DNA of 46,007 nucleotides from Flavobacteriales bacterium (GCA_023382455.1 JAHDVX010000020.1:1-46007), one strand, 5' to 3'; numbered from the stretch's first letter, positions 15,342 through 23,595 are shown. Notes: generated from the letters alone by a model not told the origin. Translations and numbers: made by a program.

Positions 15342-15872
15342 TTACGTGGTTTGGAAATGCTCCGCCCTTGGGGCGTTCTCCGGGAGGTCGCCCCCCGGGC
15401 CGGGTAGCAAGGTTTGGGCGGTGGCCAGGACCTGTGCGGCGTGGTCCTTGGTATTCACCTTGGTGATCACGTGCCGGATGATGCCCTTTTCGTCGATCAG
15501 GAAGGTGGTCCGCAGGATGCCGTCGTACTCCCGGCCCATGAACTTCTTCCGCCCCCATACGCCATAGGCCAGGGCGGCCACTTTATAGGGATCGGAAAGC
15601 AGGCGGAAAGGCAAGGCGTGCTTCTCGGCGAACTTCCGATGGCGTTGCACGGTGTCCGGGCTAACGCCGAGCACATCCCAGCCGGCACCGCTCAGGTCCG
15701 TCCATCCATCGCGCAGGCTGCATGCCTCGGCCGTGCATCCGGGGGTATCGTCCTTCGGGTAGAAGTACAGCACCAGCTTCCGGCCGGCATACTGTGCCAA
15801 GCCCACCGGACGGCCGTCCTGGTCAACCCCGCTGAATGAAGGGGCCGGGTCTCCTGCCTGTAGTTTGCTCAT
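15342..15872 (-). CDS. bcp: Thiol peroxidase of the Bcp / PrxQ type
   Basis: A 176-residue peroxiredoxin that reduces hydroperoxides using thioredoxin. Peroxidatic C46 and resolving C51 sit five apart in [17 protein letters not shown], as in alpha-helix-resolving PrxQ proteins. Other blocks are [43 protein letters not shown]. The last about 20 residues ([19 protein letters not shown]) are an extra, uncharged/proline tail beyond the usual end. It is first in a pair with recA and has the best promoter of the window, plus an AGGAGG ribosome-binding site 4 bases before the ATG, which is rare here. Confidence 0.95.
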   Translation of the reverse strand: MSKLQAGDPAPSFSGVDQDGRPVGLAQYAGRKLVLYFYPKDDTPGCTAEACSLRDGWTDLSGAGWDVLGVSPDTVQRHRKFAEKHALPFRLLSDPYKVAALAYGVWGRKKFMGREYDGILRTTFLIDEKGIIRHVITKVNTKDHAAQVLATAQTLLPGPGGDLPENAPRAEHFQTT

Positions 15873-15878
15873 TGCCTC

Positions 15879-15912
15879 CTGACGAAAATACCGTCAGTTG
15901 ATTGACATGCAA
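15879..15912 (-). promoter_or_regulatory. Full promoter with overlapping inverted repeat upstream of bcp-recA
   Basis: On the minus strand a TTG (15912-15910) is followed after 19 bases by TATTTTCG (15890-15883), the spacing and sequence of a Bacteroidota promoter. An inverted repeat CTGACG-7-CGTCAG (15879-15897) spans the -7 box, so a protein bound there could block transcription. An AGGAGG lies directly before the ATG. Confidence 0.65.
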
Positions 15913-16045
15913 TTAAGCACAGATAATTCGGGCATCCAAATTTCCAAGGCCGAAAAGTTTTGAACAGATCGGCTCCTGTCCTTGTATTTCTGCCTTCCAT
16001 GGAGGGCCGAGACCAACCCGGTCATGGAAGAGAACCGGCCTAGGG

Positions 16046-16053
16046 TAGTTTTG
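16046..16053 (+). promoter_or_regulatory. -7 box TAGTTTTG upstream of rarA
   Basis: Exact TAnnTTTG match ending 9 bases before the rarA ATG at 16063. A start about 5 bases downstream of the box would leave a very short leader. Confidence 0.5.
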
Positions 16054-16062
16054 CGCCATCCC

Positions 16063-17349
16063 ATGGAAACCGCGCCCCTCGCCGAACGCATGCGCCCCAG
16101 CACCTTGGGCGAGATCGTGGGGCAGGAACACTTGGTGGGCCCTGAAGGCATCATCCGCAAGGCCATCGCGGGGAAGATCCTTCCCAGCATGATCCTGTGG
16201 GGGCCTCCTGGTGTGGGCAAGACCACCATGGCGCAACTGCTGGCCAAGGAACTGGACCGTCCCTTCCACACCTTGAGCGCCATCAACAGCGGGGTGAAGG
16301 ACATCCGGGAGGTGATCGCCAAAGCCGGGGGAAGCGGCCTGTTCTCGCGCAACGCTGTGCTCTTCATCGACGAGATCCACCGGTTCAGCAAGGCCCAGCA
16401 GGACTCGTTGCTCGGTGCGGTGGAAAAAGGCGTAATCACCTTGGTCGGGGCCACCACGGAAAATCCCTCATTCGAAGTGATCGGGGCGCTGCTCTCGCGC
16501 TGCCAGGTCTATGTGCTCAAGCCGCTCACCGAGGAAGACCTGTTGGGCCTGCTGCAGCGGGCCATGCGCACGGACGCCGAGCTGAAGCACCTGCGGATCG
16601 ACCTGCGGGAGACCGGGGCCCTGCTGCGTGCCAGCGGCGGCGATGCCCGGCGCCTGCTCAACACCTTCGAGCTGTGCGTGCGCGCAGGCCAGGGTGAGGG
16701 CGGCGAGGACCACGCCGTGGTCACCGATGCCCTGGTGCAACAGGTAGTACAGACCACTGCGGCGCGCTACGACAAGCAGGGCGACCTGCACTATGACATT
16801 GTGAGCGCTTTCATCAAGAGCCTGCGCGGCAGCGACCCCAACGCGGCCCTCTATTGGTTGGCGCGCATGGTGGAAGGTGGTGAGGACCCGCTGTTCATCG
16901 CCCGCCGGATGCTCATCCTGGCCAGTGAGGACATCGGCAATGCGGACCCGAACGCACTGCTGATGGCCACCACCACCATGCAGGCCGTGCAGATGATCGG
17001 CTGGCCCGAAGGCCGGATCATCCTGGCCCAATGCGCGGTCTACCTCGCCTGCGCACCGAAGAGCAACTCCAGCTACAAGGCCATCGGCATGGCCCAGCAG
17101 GAGGTGCAACGCACCGGGGACCTGCCCGTTCCCATCCATCTGCGCAATGCGCCCACCAAACTGATGAAGGACCTTGGGCACGGCAAGGACTACCAGTACA
17201 GCCATGACGCACCCGGGCACTTCTCCGATCAGGAATTCCTGCCGGAAAAGCTGTCCGGCACCGCGTTCTACACGCCCGGGGACAACCGGCGGGAACAGGT
17301 CTTTGCCGCCTACTTGAAACAGGTCTGGGGCGGCAAGTACGGTCCGTGA
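16063..17349 (+). CDS. rarA: Replication-associated recombination protein A (AAA+ ATPase)
   Basis: A 428-residue RarA/MgsA from METAPLAERMRPSTLGE, the family start; an upstream in-frame ATG at 16024 would precede the promoter box. It has Walker A GPPGVGKTT (47-55), Walker B LFIDEIHRF, sensor 1 VGATTENPSFE, arginine-finger region ALLSRCQVY and the C-terminal tetramerisation region with NAPTKLMKDLGHGKDY and YQYSHD. It acts at stalled replication forks with RecA and single-strand-binding protein. It is divergent from bcp-recA, with 150-190 bases between the start codons, which places three replication/recombination genes (with recR nearby) together. Confidence 0.95.
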   Translation: METAPLAERMRPSTLGEIVGQEHLVGPEGIIRKAIAGKILPSMILWGPPGVGKTTMAQLLAKELDRPFHTLSAINSGVKDIREVIAKAGGSGLFSRNAVLFIDEIHRFSKAQQDSLLGAVEKGVITLVGATTENPSFEVIGALLSRCQVYVLKPLTEEDLLGLLQRAMRTDAELKHLRIDLRETGALLRASGGDARRLLNTFELCVRAGQGEGGEDHAVVTDALVQQVVQTTAARYDKQGDLHYDIVSAFIKSLRGSDPNAALYWLARMVEGGEDPLFIARRMLILASEDIGNADPNALLMATTTMQAVQMIGWPEGRIILAQCAVYLACAPKSNSSYKAIGMAQQEVQRTGDLPVPIHLRNAPTKLMKDLGHGKDYQYSHDAPGHFSDQEFLPEKLSGTAFYTPGDNRREQVFAAYLKQVWGGKYGP

Positions 17350-17405
17350 GGCAACTGCCCGGGCTATCCCTTCCCTCTCCGGGAACCGTCGTCAGTGTCC
17401 GGTGC

Positions 17406-17852
17406 TCAACCCGCCCGCTCCGCCTCCATGAAATTGCGGTGCAGGTCGTACACGATCCCCAAGCCGACCATCAGCCCGCCTATGGCCTGCTCGATGACCT
17501 GCCACACCAGGTCGACCACCACGTGCTGAATGCCATGATCCGCGAAGGAAAGGCCGGTAACAAGCAAAAGCAGGTACACAAGCACGCCCATGCACGCCCC
17601 GACCATCATCGTCTTCACATGGAACGCCTGTTTCATGGAGATCCACTCCCGTATGATGGCGGCCTGGATCACCAAGGTCAAGACCAGCGCGATGCCCAAG
17701 TAAGCCAAGGAGGAAAGGCCCAGATACAGCCAGAGGTTCATCCGCAGGTCCGAAATGTCCGTGAGCGCCAACCCATGCCACACATAGGATAGCACGCCCA
17801 TCACCAGCGCACTCAACAGCCAAGGGGATAAGATGCGTCGTTTCAGCAGCAC
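17406..17852 (-). CDS. Small four-pass membrane protein of unknown function
   Basis: About 148 residues from a GTG at 17852 (VLLKRRILSPWLLSALVMGV). Four hydrophobic segments alternate with short loops (around SPWLLSALVMGVLSYVW, LWLYLGLSSLAYLGIALVLTLVIQAAI, TMMVGACMGVLVYLLLLVTGL, and the C-terminal LVWQVIEQAIGGLMVGLGIVY). I do not recognise a family. The start is uncertain: the frame has no ATG near its beginning, and TTG (17858) or GTG (17852) are the candidates. An ATG at 17875 right after a perfect TACTTTTG box opens only a six-codon ORF that ends at 17855. Convergent with rarA, 56 bases apart. Confidence 0.7.
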   Translation of the reverse strand: MLLKRRILSPWLLSALVMGVLSYVWHGLALTDISDLRMNLWLYLGLSSLAYLGIALVLTLVIQAAIIREWISMKQAFHVKTMMVGACMGVLVYLLLLVTGLSFADHGIQHVVVDLVWQVIEQAIGGLMVGLGIVYDLHRNFMEAERAG

Positions 17853-17876
17853 GTTCAAGCCATTTCCGTGTTCATG

Positions 17877-17884
17877 CAAAAGTA
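17877..17884 (-). promoter_or_regulatory. -7 box TACTTTTG upstream of the small membrane protein
   Basis: Exact TAnnTTTG match, with ATG starting two bases after it (17875). That ATG begins a six-codon ORF, not the membrane protein frame. Confidence 0.5.
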
Positions 17885-17978
17885 AGCAGGTCCATTAAGC
17901 ATGGATCACGGAGCAAGGGCAAGAGGTATGCCATGGTGTTGAACATGGGACCAGGACAACCGATCGGACGCGGCCACC

Positions 17979-17986
17979 TACCTTGG
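17979..17986 (+). promoter_or_regulatory. Possible -7 box TACCTTGG
   Basis: One mismatch to TAnnTTTG, ending 5 bases before the ATG of the lipoprotein gene at 17992. Confidence 0.35.
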
Positions 17987-17991
17987 CCACC

Positions 17992-19593
17992 ATGTTCAGG
18001 CCTCGGAACGGTTGCGTGGCAGCAGGAGCGCTGGCCGTCCTGATACTTTCCGCTTGCCGAAAGGACCGGCCAGACCCGGTGTGGGACCTGGATATGACCG
18101 TTCCACTGGCCAAGACCTCCCTGACGCTTGGCGACCTCCTGCCCGACAGCATCCTTCAATCGGACACGGCCGGCGGCGTGAGCATCCTCTACACCGCCAA
18201 CCTGTTCAAGCTTTCCCTGGACACGGTGCTCACCGCGCCGGACACCACCTTCCGCTATGCCTACGCCATCCCCTTCCCGGGCCCCATCCAATTTGCCCCC
18301 GGCAGCGCCTTTGAGAGCAGCGATGACGTGACGCACTTCGACCTGGAGGACCTGGAGCTCACCAAGCTCATCATCCGTACGGGGCAGCTGGACTTCTCCG
18401 TCACCAACATGATGAACGGGAACATCGTTGGGGATTTCGCCATTCCGGGGGCCTCCTTGGACGGGCAATCCTTCAGCATGGAACTGATCCTGCCGCCGGG
18501 CACGCCTGCCGCCCCTTCCTCCCTGTCCGCATCGAGGGCCTTGGACGGCTACGAGTTCGACCTGCGCGGCCCGGACCAGAACAGCGTAAACGCCCTGGCC
18601 ACTCAGTTGACCTACATGAACGCGCCCTGGGGCGCCCCGGTCAACATCACCGACCAGGACAGCTTGCTGGCCTATGTGGCGTACCATGACATCGTGCCCG
18701 AGTATGCCAAAGGGTCCTTCGGAACGCGCGTCTTCACGGTGGACCCGGACACCACCGGCATCGACCTGTTCGCGAACATCACCGGCACCATCGACCTGGC
18801 GCAGGCAGAAGCCCGCCTGACAGTCCGAAACGGCCTTGGAGTTGACGCCCAGGCGCACCTCCACTTCATCCACTCGATCAACACCCGCAACGGCAACACG
18901 GTGGACCTTACCGGGCCGTTGACCACCGGTCCGGTGAACATCACCCGTGCCACGGACCTGGGCAATGGTTTCCAGCCGACGCAAACCACCTCGGAACTCA
19001 ACCAGGGCAACAGCAACATCGAGCAATTCCTGGAGAACCTTCCGAACCGCATCGGCTATGCGCTCGACTTCACCATCAACCCCATGGGCGACATCAGCAA
19101 CGGCCATGACTTCCTCTACCACGACAGCGAGATCAATGCCGACCTGGAAGTGGAGATCCCATTGCGGCTGATCGCCACGGACCTGGTGCTCCAGAAAGCC
19201 ATGGAGCTGGACCTGCCGGGAACTTCCACCTCACATGCCTGGCGGTCGGGCACACTGCACCTCTTCGCCGAGAACGGCTTCCCCTTCAGTGCCCAAGTGG
19301 AACTGGCCGTGGTGGATGCCTCCGGCCAAGTCCTGGCCTCGCTCGGTCCGGGTGGCACCATTGGCGCTGGCTCCCTTGGCACCAACCTATTCGTGACCTC
19401 ACCGAGCTCGGCGAGGATCGACTTCCCCATCGGCACGGAGCAGATGGACCTGATCCACCAGACCGGCCTGGTCCGGGTGCGGGCCACGTTCAACACGGCG
19501 GAGCAGTCCCAGCACATCCAGTTGCTTACCCACTACCGGATGGACCTGCAATTGACGGTGGATGCCAATTACGCGGTGAACGGGGATGAATAG
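17992..19593 (+). CDS. Secreted lipoprotein of unknown function, partner of the DUF5723 protein
   Basis: A 533-residue protein from the ATG at 17992 (MFRPRNGCVAAGALAVLILSAC), where LSAC is a good lipobox; Cys is followed by charged RKDRPDP. The mature part is Gly/Thr/Asp-rich and looks all-beta, with segments such as WDLDMTVPLAKTSLTLGDLL near the start and IEQFLENLPNRIGYALDFTINP in the middle. No named domain is recognised. Its last 8 bases overlap the start of the outer-membrane barrel gene, so the two are probably made together and may act as an outer-membrane lipoprotein plus barrel pair. Confidence 0.8.
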   Translation: MFRPRNGCVAAGALAVLILSACRKDRPDPVWDLDMTVPLAKTSLTLGDLLPDSILQSDTAGGVSILYTANLFKLSLDTVLTAPDTTFRYAYAIPFPGPIQFAPGSAFESSDDVTHFDLEDLELTKLIIRTGQLDFSVTNMMNGNIVGDFAIPGASLDGQSFSMELILPPGTPAAPSSLSASRALDGYEFDLRGPDQNSVNALATQLTYMNAPWGAPVNITDQDSLLAYVAYHDIVPEYAKGSFGTRVFTVDPDTTGIDLFANITGTIDLAQAEARLTVRNGLGVDAQAHLHFIHSINTRNGNTVDLTGPLTTGPVNITRATDLGNGFQPTQTTSELNQGNSNIEQFLENLPNRIGYALDFTINPMGDISNGHDFLYHDSEINADLEVEIPLRLIATDLVLQKAMELDLPGTSTSHAWRSGTLHLFAENGFPFSAQVELAVVDASGQVLASLGPGGTIGAGSLGTNLFVTSPSSARIDFPIGTEQMDLIHQTGLVRVRATFNTAEQSQHIQLLTHYRMDLQLTVDANYAVNGDE

Positions 19594-20821
19594 ATCCTTG
19601 GCCCTCCTGTTGGCGACCCTACCCTTGGCCACCACCGCACAAGTGGACAGCACCGGGACCCGCAAGGACCATGGGACCCGCTTTATGCTGGAAGCATCGG
19701 GGGCCTATGATTCCAACACCCTGCGCAACGACCTCCTCCTTGGCCTTTACCAAGGAGGCGAACTGGAACGGGACCTTCGCCAACGCACGCTCGACGGCCT
19801 GCACGATGCCAACCGGGGCGGTTACGAATGGCGGGTTTCCGCCAGCTGCACCTGGGGCGACAGCCTATTCGGGAACCCACGCTGGAAGCCCCGCGCCAGC
19901 CTTTCGGCACAGGGGATGATGGGCATCCGATTCCCGAAGGATGCCTACGCCCTCGCCTTCTTCGGCAATGCGGGTTACGAGGACCGAACAGCGCATGTGG
20001 GGCCGGCACGCTTCGAGCAGGTGGCCTTCCAAAGCATCCGCTTCGGCGTGGAGGATCACCCGAGCGGCTCCTACCTGGAGCTTGGCCTGGTGAACGGACA
20101 GGCACTGCACACCGGGCGCTTGGACAAGGCCGACCTCTACACCGCACCGGACGGGCGATACCTTGAACTGGCATTGGATGGCGAATACCATGTGGGCGAT
20201 ACCGCCGCAGGCCGCTGGTCCAAGGGGATCGGGGTGGCGATCGAAGGGCAATGGAACCACGGGATCCGCCTGGTGGGCAGCCCGGCCACACTGCGCATCC
20301 GCGTTTCAGACCTGGGCTTCGTGGCTTGGAATCCGGGCTCGCTTTCCGTATCACAGGATTCCGTGATCCACTACGAGGGCATCGAGGTGAACGGAATCCT
20401 GGACCTGGACGAGCTGGTACTGGACCGCCACCGTATCCAAGACAGCCTGGGGCTCGGCTATAAGGCCGGCGGCTTCGTGCGGATGTTGCCTGCCAAGGCG
20501 GCCTTGGCACTTGACTTTGGCCGGGAACACGAATTGCCGACGGGGACCGTGATCCGCGCCTATACCGTGCAGGTGGACCATCGCCTGATACCCGGCTATA
20601 TCCCGCAGGCTTCGGTGATCCGGCAACTGGTGCTCGGCAAAGCCTTGGTGGCGCAGGCCGGGGTGCTGTACGGTGGCTTCGGCGGCCTGCGTGCCGATGT
20701 GGGGCTGGGCTACTCGGGCAGGCACTGGGGCCTGCATGTGCACACTCCGAACGTCATCGGCCTGGCTTCGCAGGGTGCACAGGGAAGGTCGCTCGCCGCC
20801 CGGTTGGACGTGGTGTGGTGA
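19586..20821 (+). CDS. DUF5723-like outer-membrane beta-barrel protein
   Basis: A 411-residue protein with a signal peptide (MNRSLALLLATLPLATTAQ) and alternating-residue beta-strand patterns through the chain, ending in an aromatic residue (LAARLDVVW). The pattern of strands, the internal VSVSQDSVIHYEGIEV-type segment and the length match the Bacteroidota DUF5723 proteins. It should sit in the outer membrane. The start overlaps the lipoprotein stop by 8 bases. Function is unknown for the whole family. It ends 15 bases from the oppositely oriented proline-rich gene. Confidence 0.7.
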   Translation: MNRSLALLLATLPLATTAQVDSTGTRKDHGTRFMLEASGAYDSNTLRNDLLLGLYQGGELERDLRQRTLDGLHDANRGGYEWRVSASCTWGDSLFGNPRWKPRASLSAQGMMGIRFPKDAYALAFFGNAGYEDRTAHVGPARFEQVAFQSIRFGVEDHPSGSYLELGLVNGQALHTGRLDKADLYTAPDGRYLELALDGEYHVGDTAAGRWSKGIGVAIEGQWNHGIRLVGSPATLRIRVSDLGFVAWNPGSLSVSQDSVIHYEGIEVNGILDLDELVLDRHRIQDSLGLGYKAGGFVRMLPAKAALALDFGREHELPTGTVIRAYTVQVDHRLIPGYIPQASVIRQLVLGKALVAQAGVLYGGFGGLRADVGLGYSGRHWGLHVHTPNVIGLASQGAQGRSLAARLDVVW

Positions 20822-20836
20822 TCACTGAACCTCGGC

Positions 20837-21910
20837 TCAGTTCTCGGCCAGGGCCTCCTGCTCGTAGGTGAGCTGCGTGCAGCTGACACCGTTCTTGAAA
20901 AAGTAGATACCGCTGTACTTGCGGGCCACGCGCCGGTACTCGGTCACCCTTTCTCCCTCCTCCAGCTTGATCACGGTTATCACTTCGTTCGGCCTCACGA
21001 TCACATCCTGGTGGCGGATCACCGGGGCCGGAGTCGGCTCGAACTTGGGCCGGGGCTCCTCCATGGAATGTGCCAACGCCGGTTGCACCCGCGATGGTTC
21101 CTCCATCATGCGCGGGGCCGATCCCTTGCGCGGTTCCGTCAGCTCCCGTGGAGCCGGGATGGTAGCTGTACGTGCCGGTTTCGGCGGAGGTGCCAGGCGT
21201 GGCTCGGCCTTGGGCTGCTCAGCCGGTGGTGGCGGTGGCGGAGCGGGTGCCGGAGGAGGTTTGGGCGGGGCCACCGCCGCAACCGGCTCCTTCTTCTCCC
21301 GTTCCTTGGCTTCCTTGGCGGCCCGGGCTTCCTCCTTGGCCTTCTCCTTGGCCTCACGCTCCCGTTGTTTGGCAGCCTCGGCCTCACGGCCAGCTTCCTC
21401 CTTCTGTTTGGCCTCCACCTCCTGTTGGGCGGCTTGCAGGGCGCTTTGAATACTCTTGGTGTAGTCCGTGTCGTAATCCAGGTCACCCAAGGCCGCATCA
21501 TAGCGGATCATGCCCACGGGCTGGTTGAAGACCACCGTGTTCAACCCGTCATACTGTTTGAACAGGGCAACGACGAACTCGAACGGGCGGAACCCGGTCG
21601 GGTCGGCCGTTGCGGGCACGCGGGTATTGAACGACAGCTTTTTGGTGACGAAGCCCGGTTTCTCAAAAGACAGGATGAAGCTCTCGTTCAATTCCAGCTC
21701 CAGGGAGAATCGTTGGAGGTCCGAGGTGATGGTGCGGTGCTTCTCGCCGTTCTTGTACACCACCATGCGGCAGCCGTCCAGTCCCCCACCCTCCACCTTC
21801 AGGCGACCGTTAATGACGAACTTTCCTTGGGCCATGCAGCAGGCAGCCAGCCATGCGGCCACCAGCGTGGAGCAAAGCCTCAAGGCCATCCGTCCGTTCA
21901 ACCGTGGCAT
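20837..21910 (-). CDS. Secreted beta-domain protein with Ala/Lys/Glu coiled coil and Pro-rich linker
   Basis: About 357 residues. After a signal peptide ending near CCMAQG, residues about 25-120 form a small regulatory-type beta-sandwich (INGRLKVEGGGLDGCRMVVYKNGEK...FEKPGFVTKKLSFNTRVPA). Next is a highly charged helix of Glu/Ala/Lys repeats (about 150-210), then a Pro/Ala linker (PPPAPAPPPPPP), and a short C-terminal domain (GERVTEYRRVARKYSGIYFF). The beta part is related to the proteins at 39304 and 42012. Start choice: ATG 21910; a GTG at 21922 overlaps the stop of the 40-residue ORF upstream, and ATG 21889 is also possible. Likely periplasmic and able to span some distance; function unknown. 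Confidence 0.75.
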   Translation of the reverse strand: MPRLNGRMALRLCSTLVAAWLAACCMAQGKFVINGRLKVEGGGLDGCRMVVYKNGEKHRTITSDLQRFSLELELNESFILSFEKPGFVTKKLSFNTRVPATADPTGFRPFEFVVALFKQYDGLNTVVFNQPVGMIRYDAALGDLDYDTDYTKSIQSALQAAQQEVEAKQKEEAGREAEAAKQREREAKEKAKEEARAAKEAKEREKKEPVAAVAPPKPPPAPAPPPPPPAEQPKAEPRLAPPPKPARTATIPAPRELTEPRKGSAPRMMEEPSRVQPALAHSMEEPRPKFEPTPAPVIRHQDVIVRPNEVITVIKLEEGERVTEYRRVARKYSGIYFFKNGVSCTQLTYEQEALAEN

Positions 21911-21918
21911 AGGGCAGC

Positions 21919-22041
21919 TCACGAGGCGAGCACGGATGTGGAGATCAGCCCCTTGGCCAACATGGCCACCACCAGCCCCACCATCAGGATACCGGCCATG
22001 ATCAATGTGCGCACGGCCACGGAGTTATTCGGCTTGGTCAT
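21919..22041 (-). CDS. Single-pass 40-residue membrane protein (small ORF)
   Basis: ATG at 22041 opens a 40-residue frame, MTKPNNSVAVRTLIMAG followed by a strongly hydrophobic helix (ILMVGLVVAMLAKGLI) and STSVLAS. It sits directly upstream of the proline-rich protein gene. The TGA overlaps a GTG that is in frame with that gene (GTGA). CTCCTTTG ends two bases before the ATG, like other genes in this window. The composition is clearly that of a membrane protein, not random sequence. No family recognised. A regulatory or assembly role for the downstream gene is a guess. Confidence 0.6.
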   Translation of the reverse strand: MTKPNNSVAVRTLIMAGILMVGLVVAMLAKGLISTSVLAS

Positions 22042-22149
22042 TGCAAAGGAGTTTGCCCCCTTTACGTCCTTGGCGCTTATCGGGTTACACACATGGCATT
22101 CGCCTCCGGAGCGAAACCACCGGAGCGCTATGCCGTATTAAGCGCCGAC

Positions 22150-22674
22150 ATGATCCGCAACATCCTCCTGTTTTCCCTCCTTTGCACGTCACCGGCCTTG
22201 CTCGCCCAAGGCGACGCGGCGCAAGGAAAGACGGAAGACCTGTTCCGTGAAGGGGAGCAGGCCTACCGCAACGGTGCCTATCCGAAAGCCATCGGGCTTT
22301 TCACGCAAGTGCTCGAACAGGACCCCGACCACCTGAACGCCTACTTGCAGCGGGGCTTCTGCCACAGCCTGCAGCAGGAATACGAGGCTGCCGTGGCGGA
22401 CTTTACCGCCGTGATCGGGCGGAAACACGACCACCTCTGGGCCTACACCAGCCGCGGAAGCGCATACAACAAGCTGGGCAAGCAGAACCTGGCCATCGCC
22501 GACTTCAACACGGTGATCGGCCTGGACCCCAAGAACCAGGAGGCCTACAACAACCGCGGCTGGGCCAAGAAAGGCCTGGGCGACCAGGCCGGCGCCTGCG
22601 CCGATTGGGAGGAGAGCCGGAAAATGGGGAATGCCGAAGCCAAGATCATCCTGAAGAACAACCGATGCAAATGA
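22150..22674 (+). CDS. Secreted TPR-repeat protein
   Basis: A 174-residue protein from ATG 22150 (MIRNILLFSLLCTSPALLAQ, signal peptide); the frame is open 19 codons further upstream without signal features. Three to four TPR units follow (AYRNGAYPKAIGLFTQVLEQDPDHLNAYLQRG, EAAVADFTAVI, NLAIADFNTVIGLDPKNQEAYNNRG). The C-terminus CADWEESRKMGNAEAKIILKNNRCK is the common end of Bacteroidota TPR proteins of this kind. Its stop overlaps the next ATG (ATGA), so it is coupled to the downstream secreted protein. Acts in protein binding; partner unknown. Confidence 0.85.
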   Translation: MIRNILLFSLLCTSPALLAQGDAAQGKTEDLFREGEQAYRNGAYPKAIGLFTQVLEQDPDHLNAYLQRGFCHSLQQEYEAAVADFTAVIGRKHDHLWAYTSRGSAYNKLGKQNLAIADFNTVIGLDPKNQEAYNNRGWAKKGLGDQAGACADWEESRKMGNAEAKIILKNNRCK

Positions 22675-23075
22675 CCCGGACCATCCCAACCGTTCTCCTC
22701 TCGTTCCTGCTCGCGCTCGGAACGTCGGCCCAGGACCAGAGCTACGCCGATTGCCTGGTGAAGGCCTCCAGCAGCTGGGGGAAGCCCTGCGAAAAGTGCG
22801 AGCAGTACAAGGGCTACAAGCGCGACTACAGCGGCGTGTACCAGGTGGAATTTCGCAACATCTGCCGGGACATGCTGGAGGTGAAGGTGGCCGTGGAGGA
22901 GATCAATGGCACGTGGCGCACCTTTCCGGTGAAGTCCCTGGCCAGTGGCGATACCCTGCTGGCCTTTGCCTGCCAGGGCACTGGGAAGGTGCTCTATTGG
23001 GCACGCCGGGTGGATGACACCGAGATCGTGCTGCCCACGGACAACGAGATCGTGAGCGCCTATCCCGGCAAGTGA
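22671..23075 (+). CDS. Small secreted protein of unknown function
   Basis: A 134-residue protein from ATG 22671 (MTRTIPTVLLSFLLALGTSAQ, signal peptide) overlapping the TPR gene by 4 bases; an ATG two codons earlier is equally possible. The mature part has a Cys pair (GKPCEKCEQYKGYKRD), then NICRDMLEVKVAVEEINGTW and SLASGDTLLAFACQGTGKVLYWARRV, which looks like a beta-sandwich with up to five Cys. Not recognised. Coupling to a secreted TPR protein suggests both act in the envelope. Confidence 0.75.
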   Translation: MTRTIPTVLLSFLLALGTSAQDQSYADCLVKASSSWGKPCEKCEQYKGYKRDYSGVYQVEFRNICRDMLEVKVAVEEINGTWRTFPVKSLASGDTLLAFACQGTGKVLYWARRVDDTEIVLPTDNEIVSAYPGK

Positions 23076-23154
23076 GCATACAACAGGCCGGCCATCAACG
23101 CCTGGATGTTGATAGTCGCAAAGCCCCCTATGCCCGTTCGCCCCACGACTGCCC

Positions 23155-23181
23155 TACATTGGGCCGGAGAGAAATCCGGCC
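23155..23181 (+). promoter_or_regulatory. Possible -7 box and inverted repeat upstream of the SiaC-like gene
   Basis: TACATTGG (23155-23162) overlaps by one base a 7-bp inverted repeat GGCCGGA-GAGAAA-TCCGGCC (23162-23181) that ends at the ATG at 23182. The repeat covers the region where transcription should begin, so it may be an operator or a leader hairpin. Confidence 0.4.
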
Positions 23182-23574
23182 ATGTCGATCAAGCACATGC
23201 ATATCGGAGGCACGCCCACCTCACCCGAGGTGGAGATGGACCTGGAAAGCGGCACCATCGACATCGTAGGACGTTCCTTACCGGCCAACAGCGAACAGTT
23301 CTACGGCAGGGTGTACCGCTGGCTGGAGGAATACTTGAAGACTCCTTGTGACCGGACCACGGTGAACATGCGGCTTGACTACATGGACACCAGCAGCACC
23401 AAGCATTTCTACAATATTTTCGATCGGCTGCGCGAAGTGAACGCACAAGGCCGGTCGGTTGAAGTGAACTGGCACTTTGAGACCGGGGACGAGGAGATGG
23501 CGGAAACGGGCAAGGACTACCAGCTCCTTTTCCCGATGCGGTTCAACTTCATCGAGGTGAAGGACCTCTTCTGA
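23182..23574 (+). CDS. SiaC-like regulatory protein (DUF1987 family)
   Basis: A 130-residue single-domain protein matching SiaC: an N-terminal SPEVEMDLESGTIDIVGRSLP, then ANSEQFYGRVYRWLEEYL, and the segment RLDYMDTSSTKHFYNIFDRL. In SiaC the Thr in the DTSS-like block is phosphorylated by kinase SiaB and dephosphorylated by SiaA, and the unphosphorylated form controls a diguanylate cyclase. Here that residue is T70. No siaA, siaB or GGDEF gene is in this window, so partners must be elsewhere or the role differs. Followed by a terminator. Confidence 0.8.
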   Translation: MSIKHMHIGGTPTSPEVEMDLESGTIDIVGRSLPANSEQFYGRVYRWLEEYLKTPCDRTTVNMRLDYMDTSSTKHFYNIFDRLREVNAQGRSVEVNWHFETGDEEMAETGKDYQLLFPMRFNFIEVKDLF

Positions 23575-23595
23575 ACTTGGTTCCGGCACAAAAGA

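Noticed and set aside
22042-22149. Upstream extension of the TPR gene to ATG 22093
   Set aside because: The added 19 residues put the signal peptide in the middle of the chain; ATG 22150 gives a normal signal peptide.
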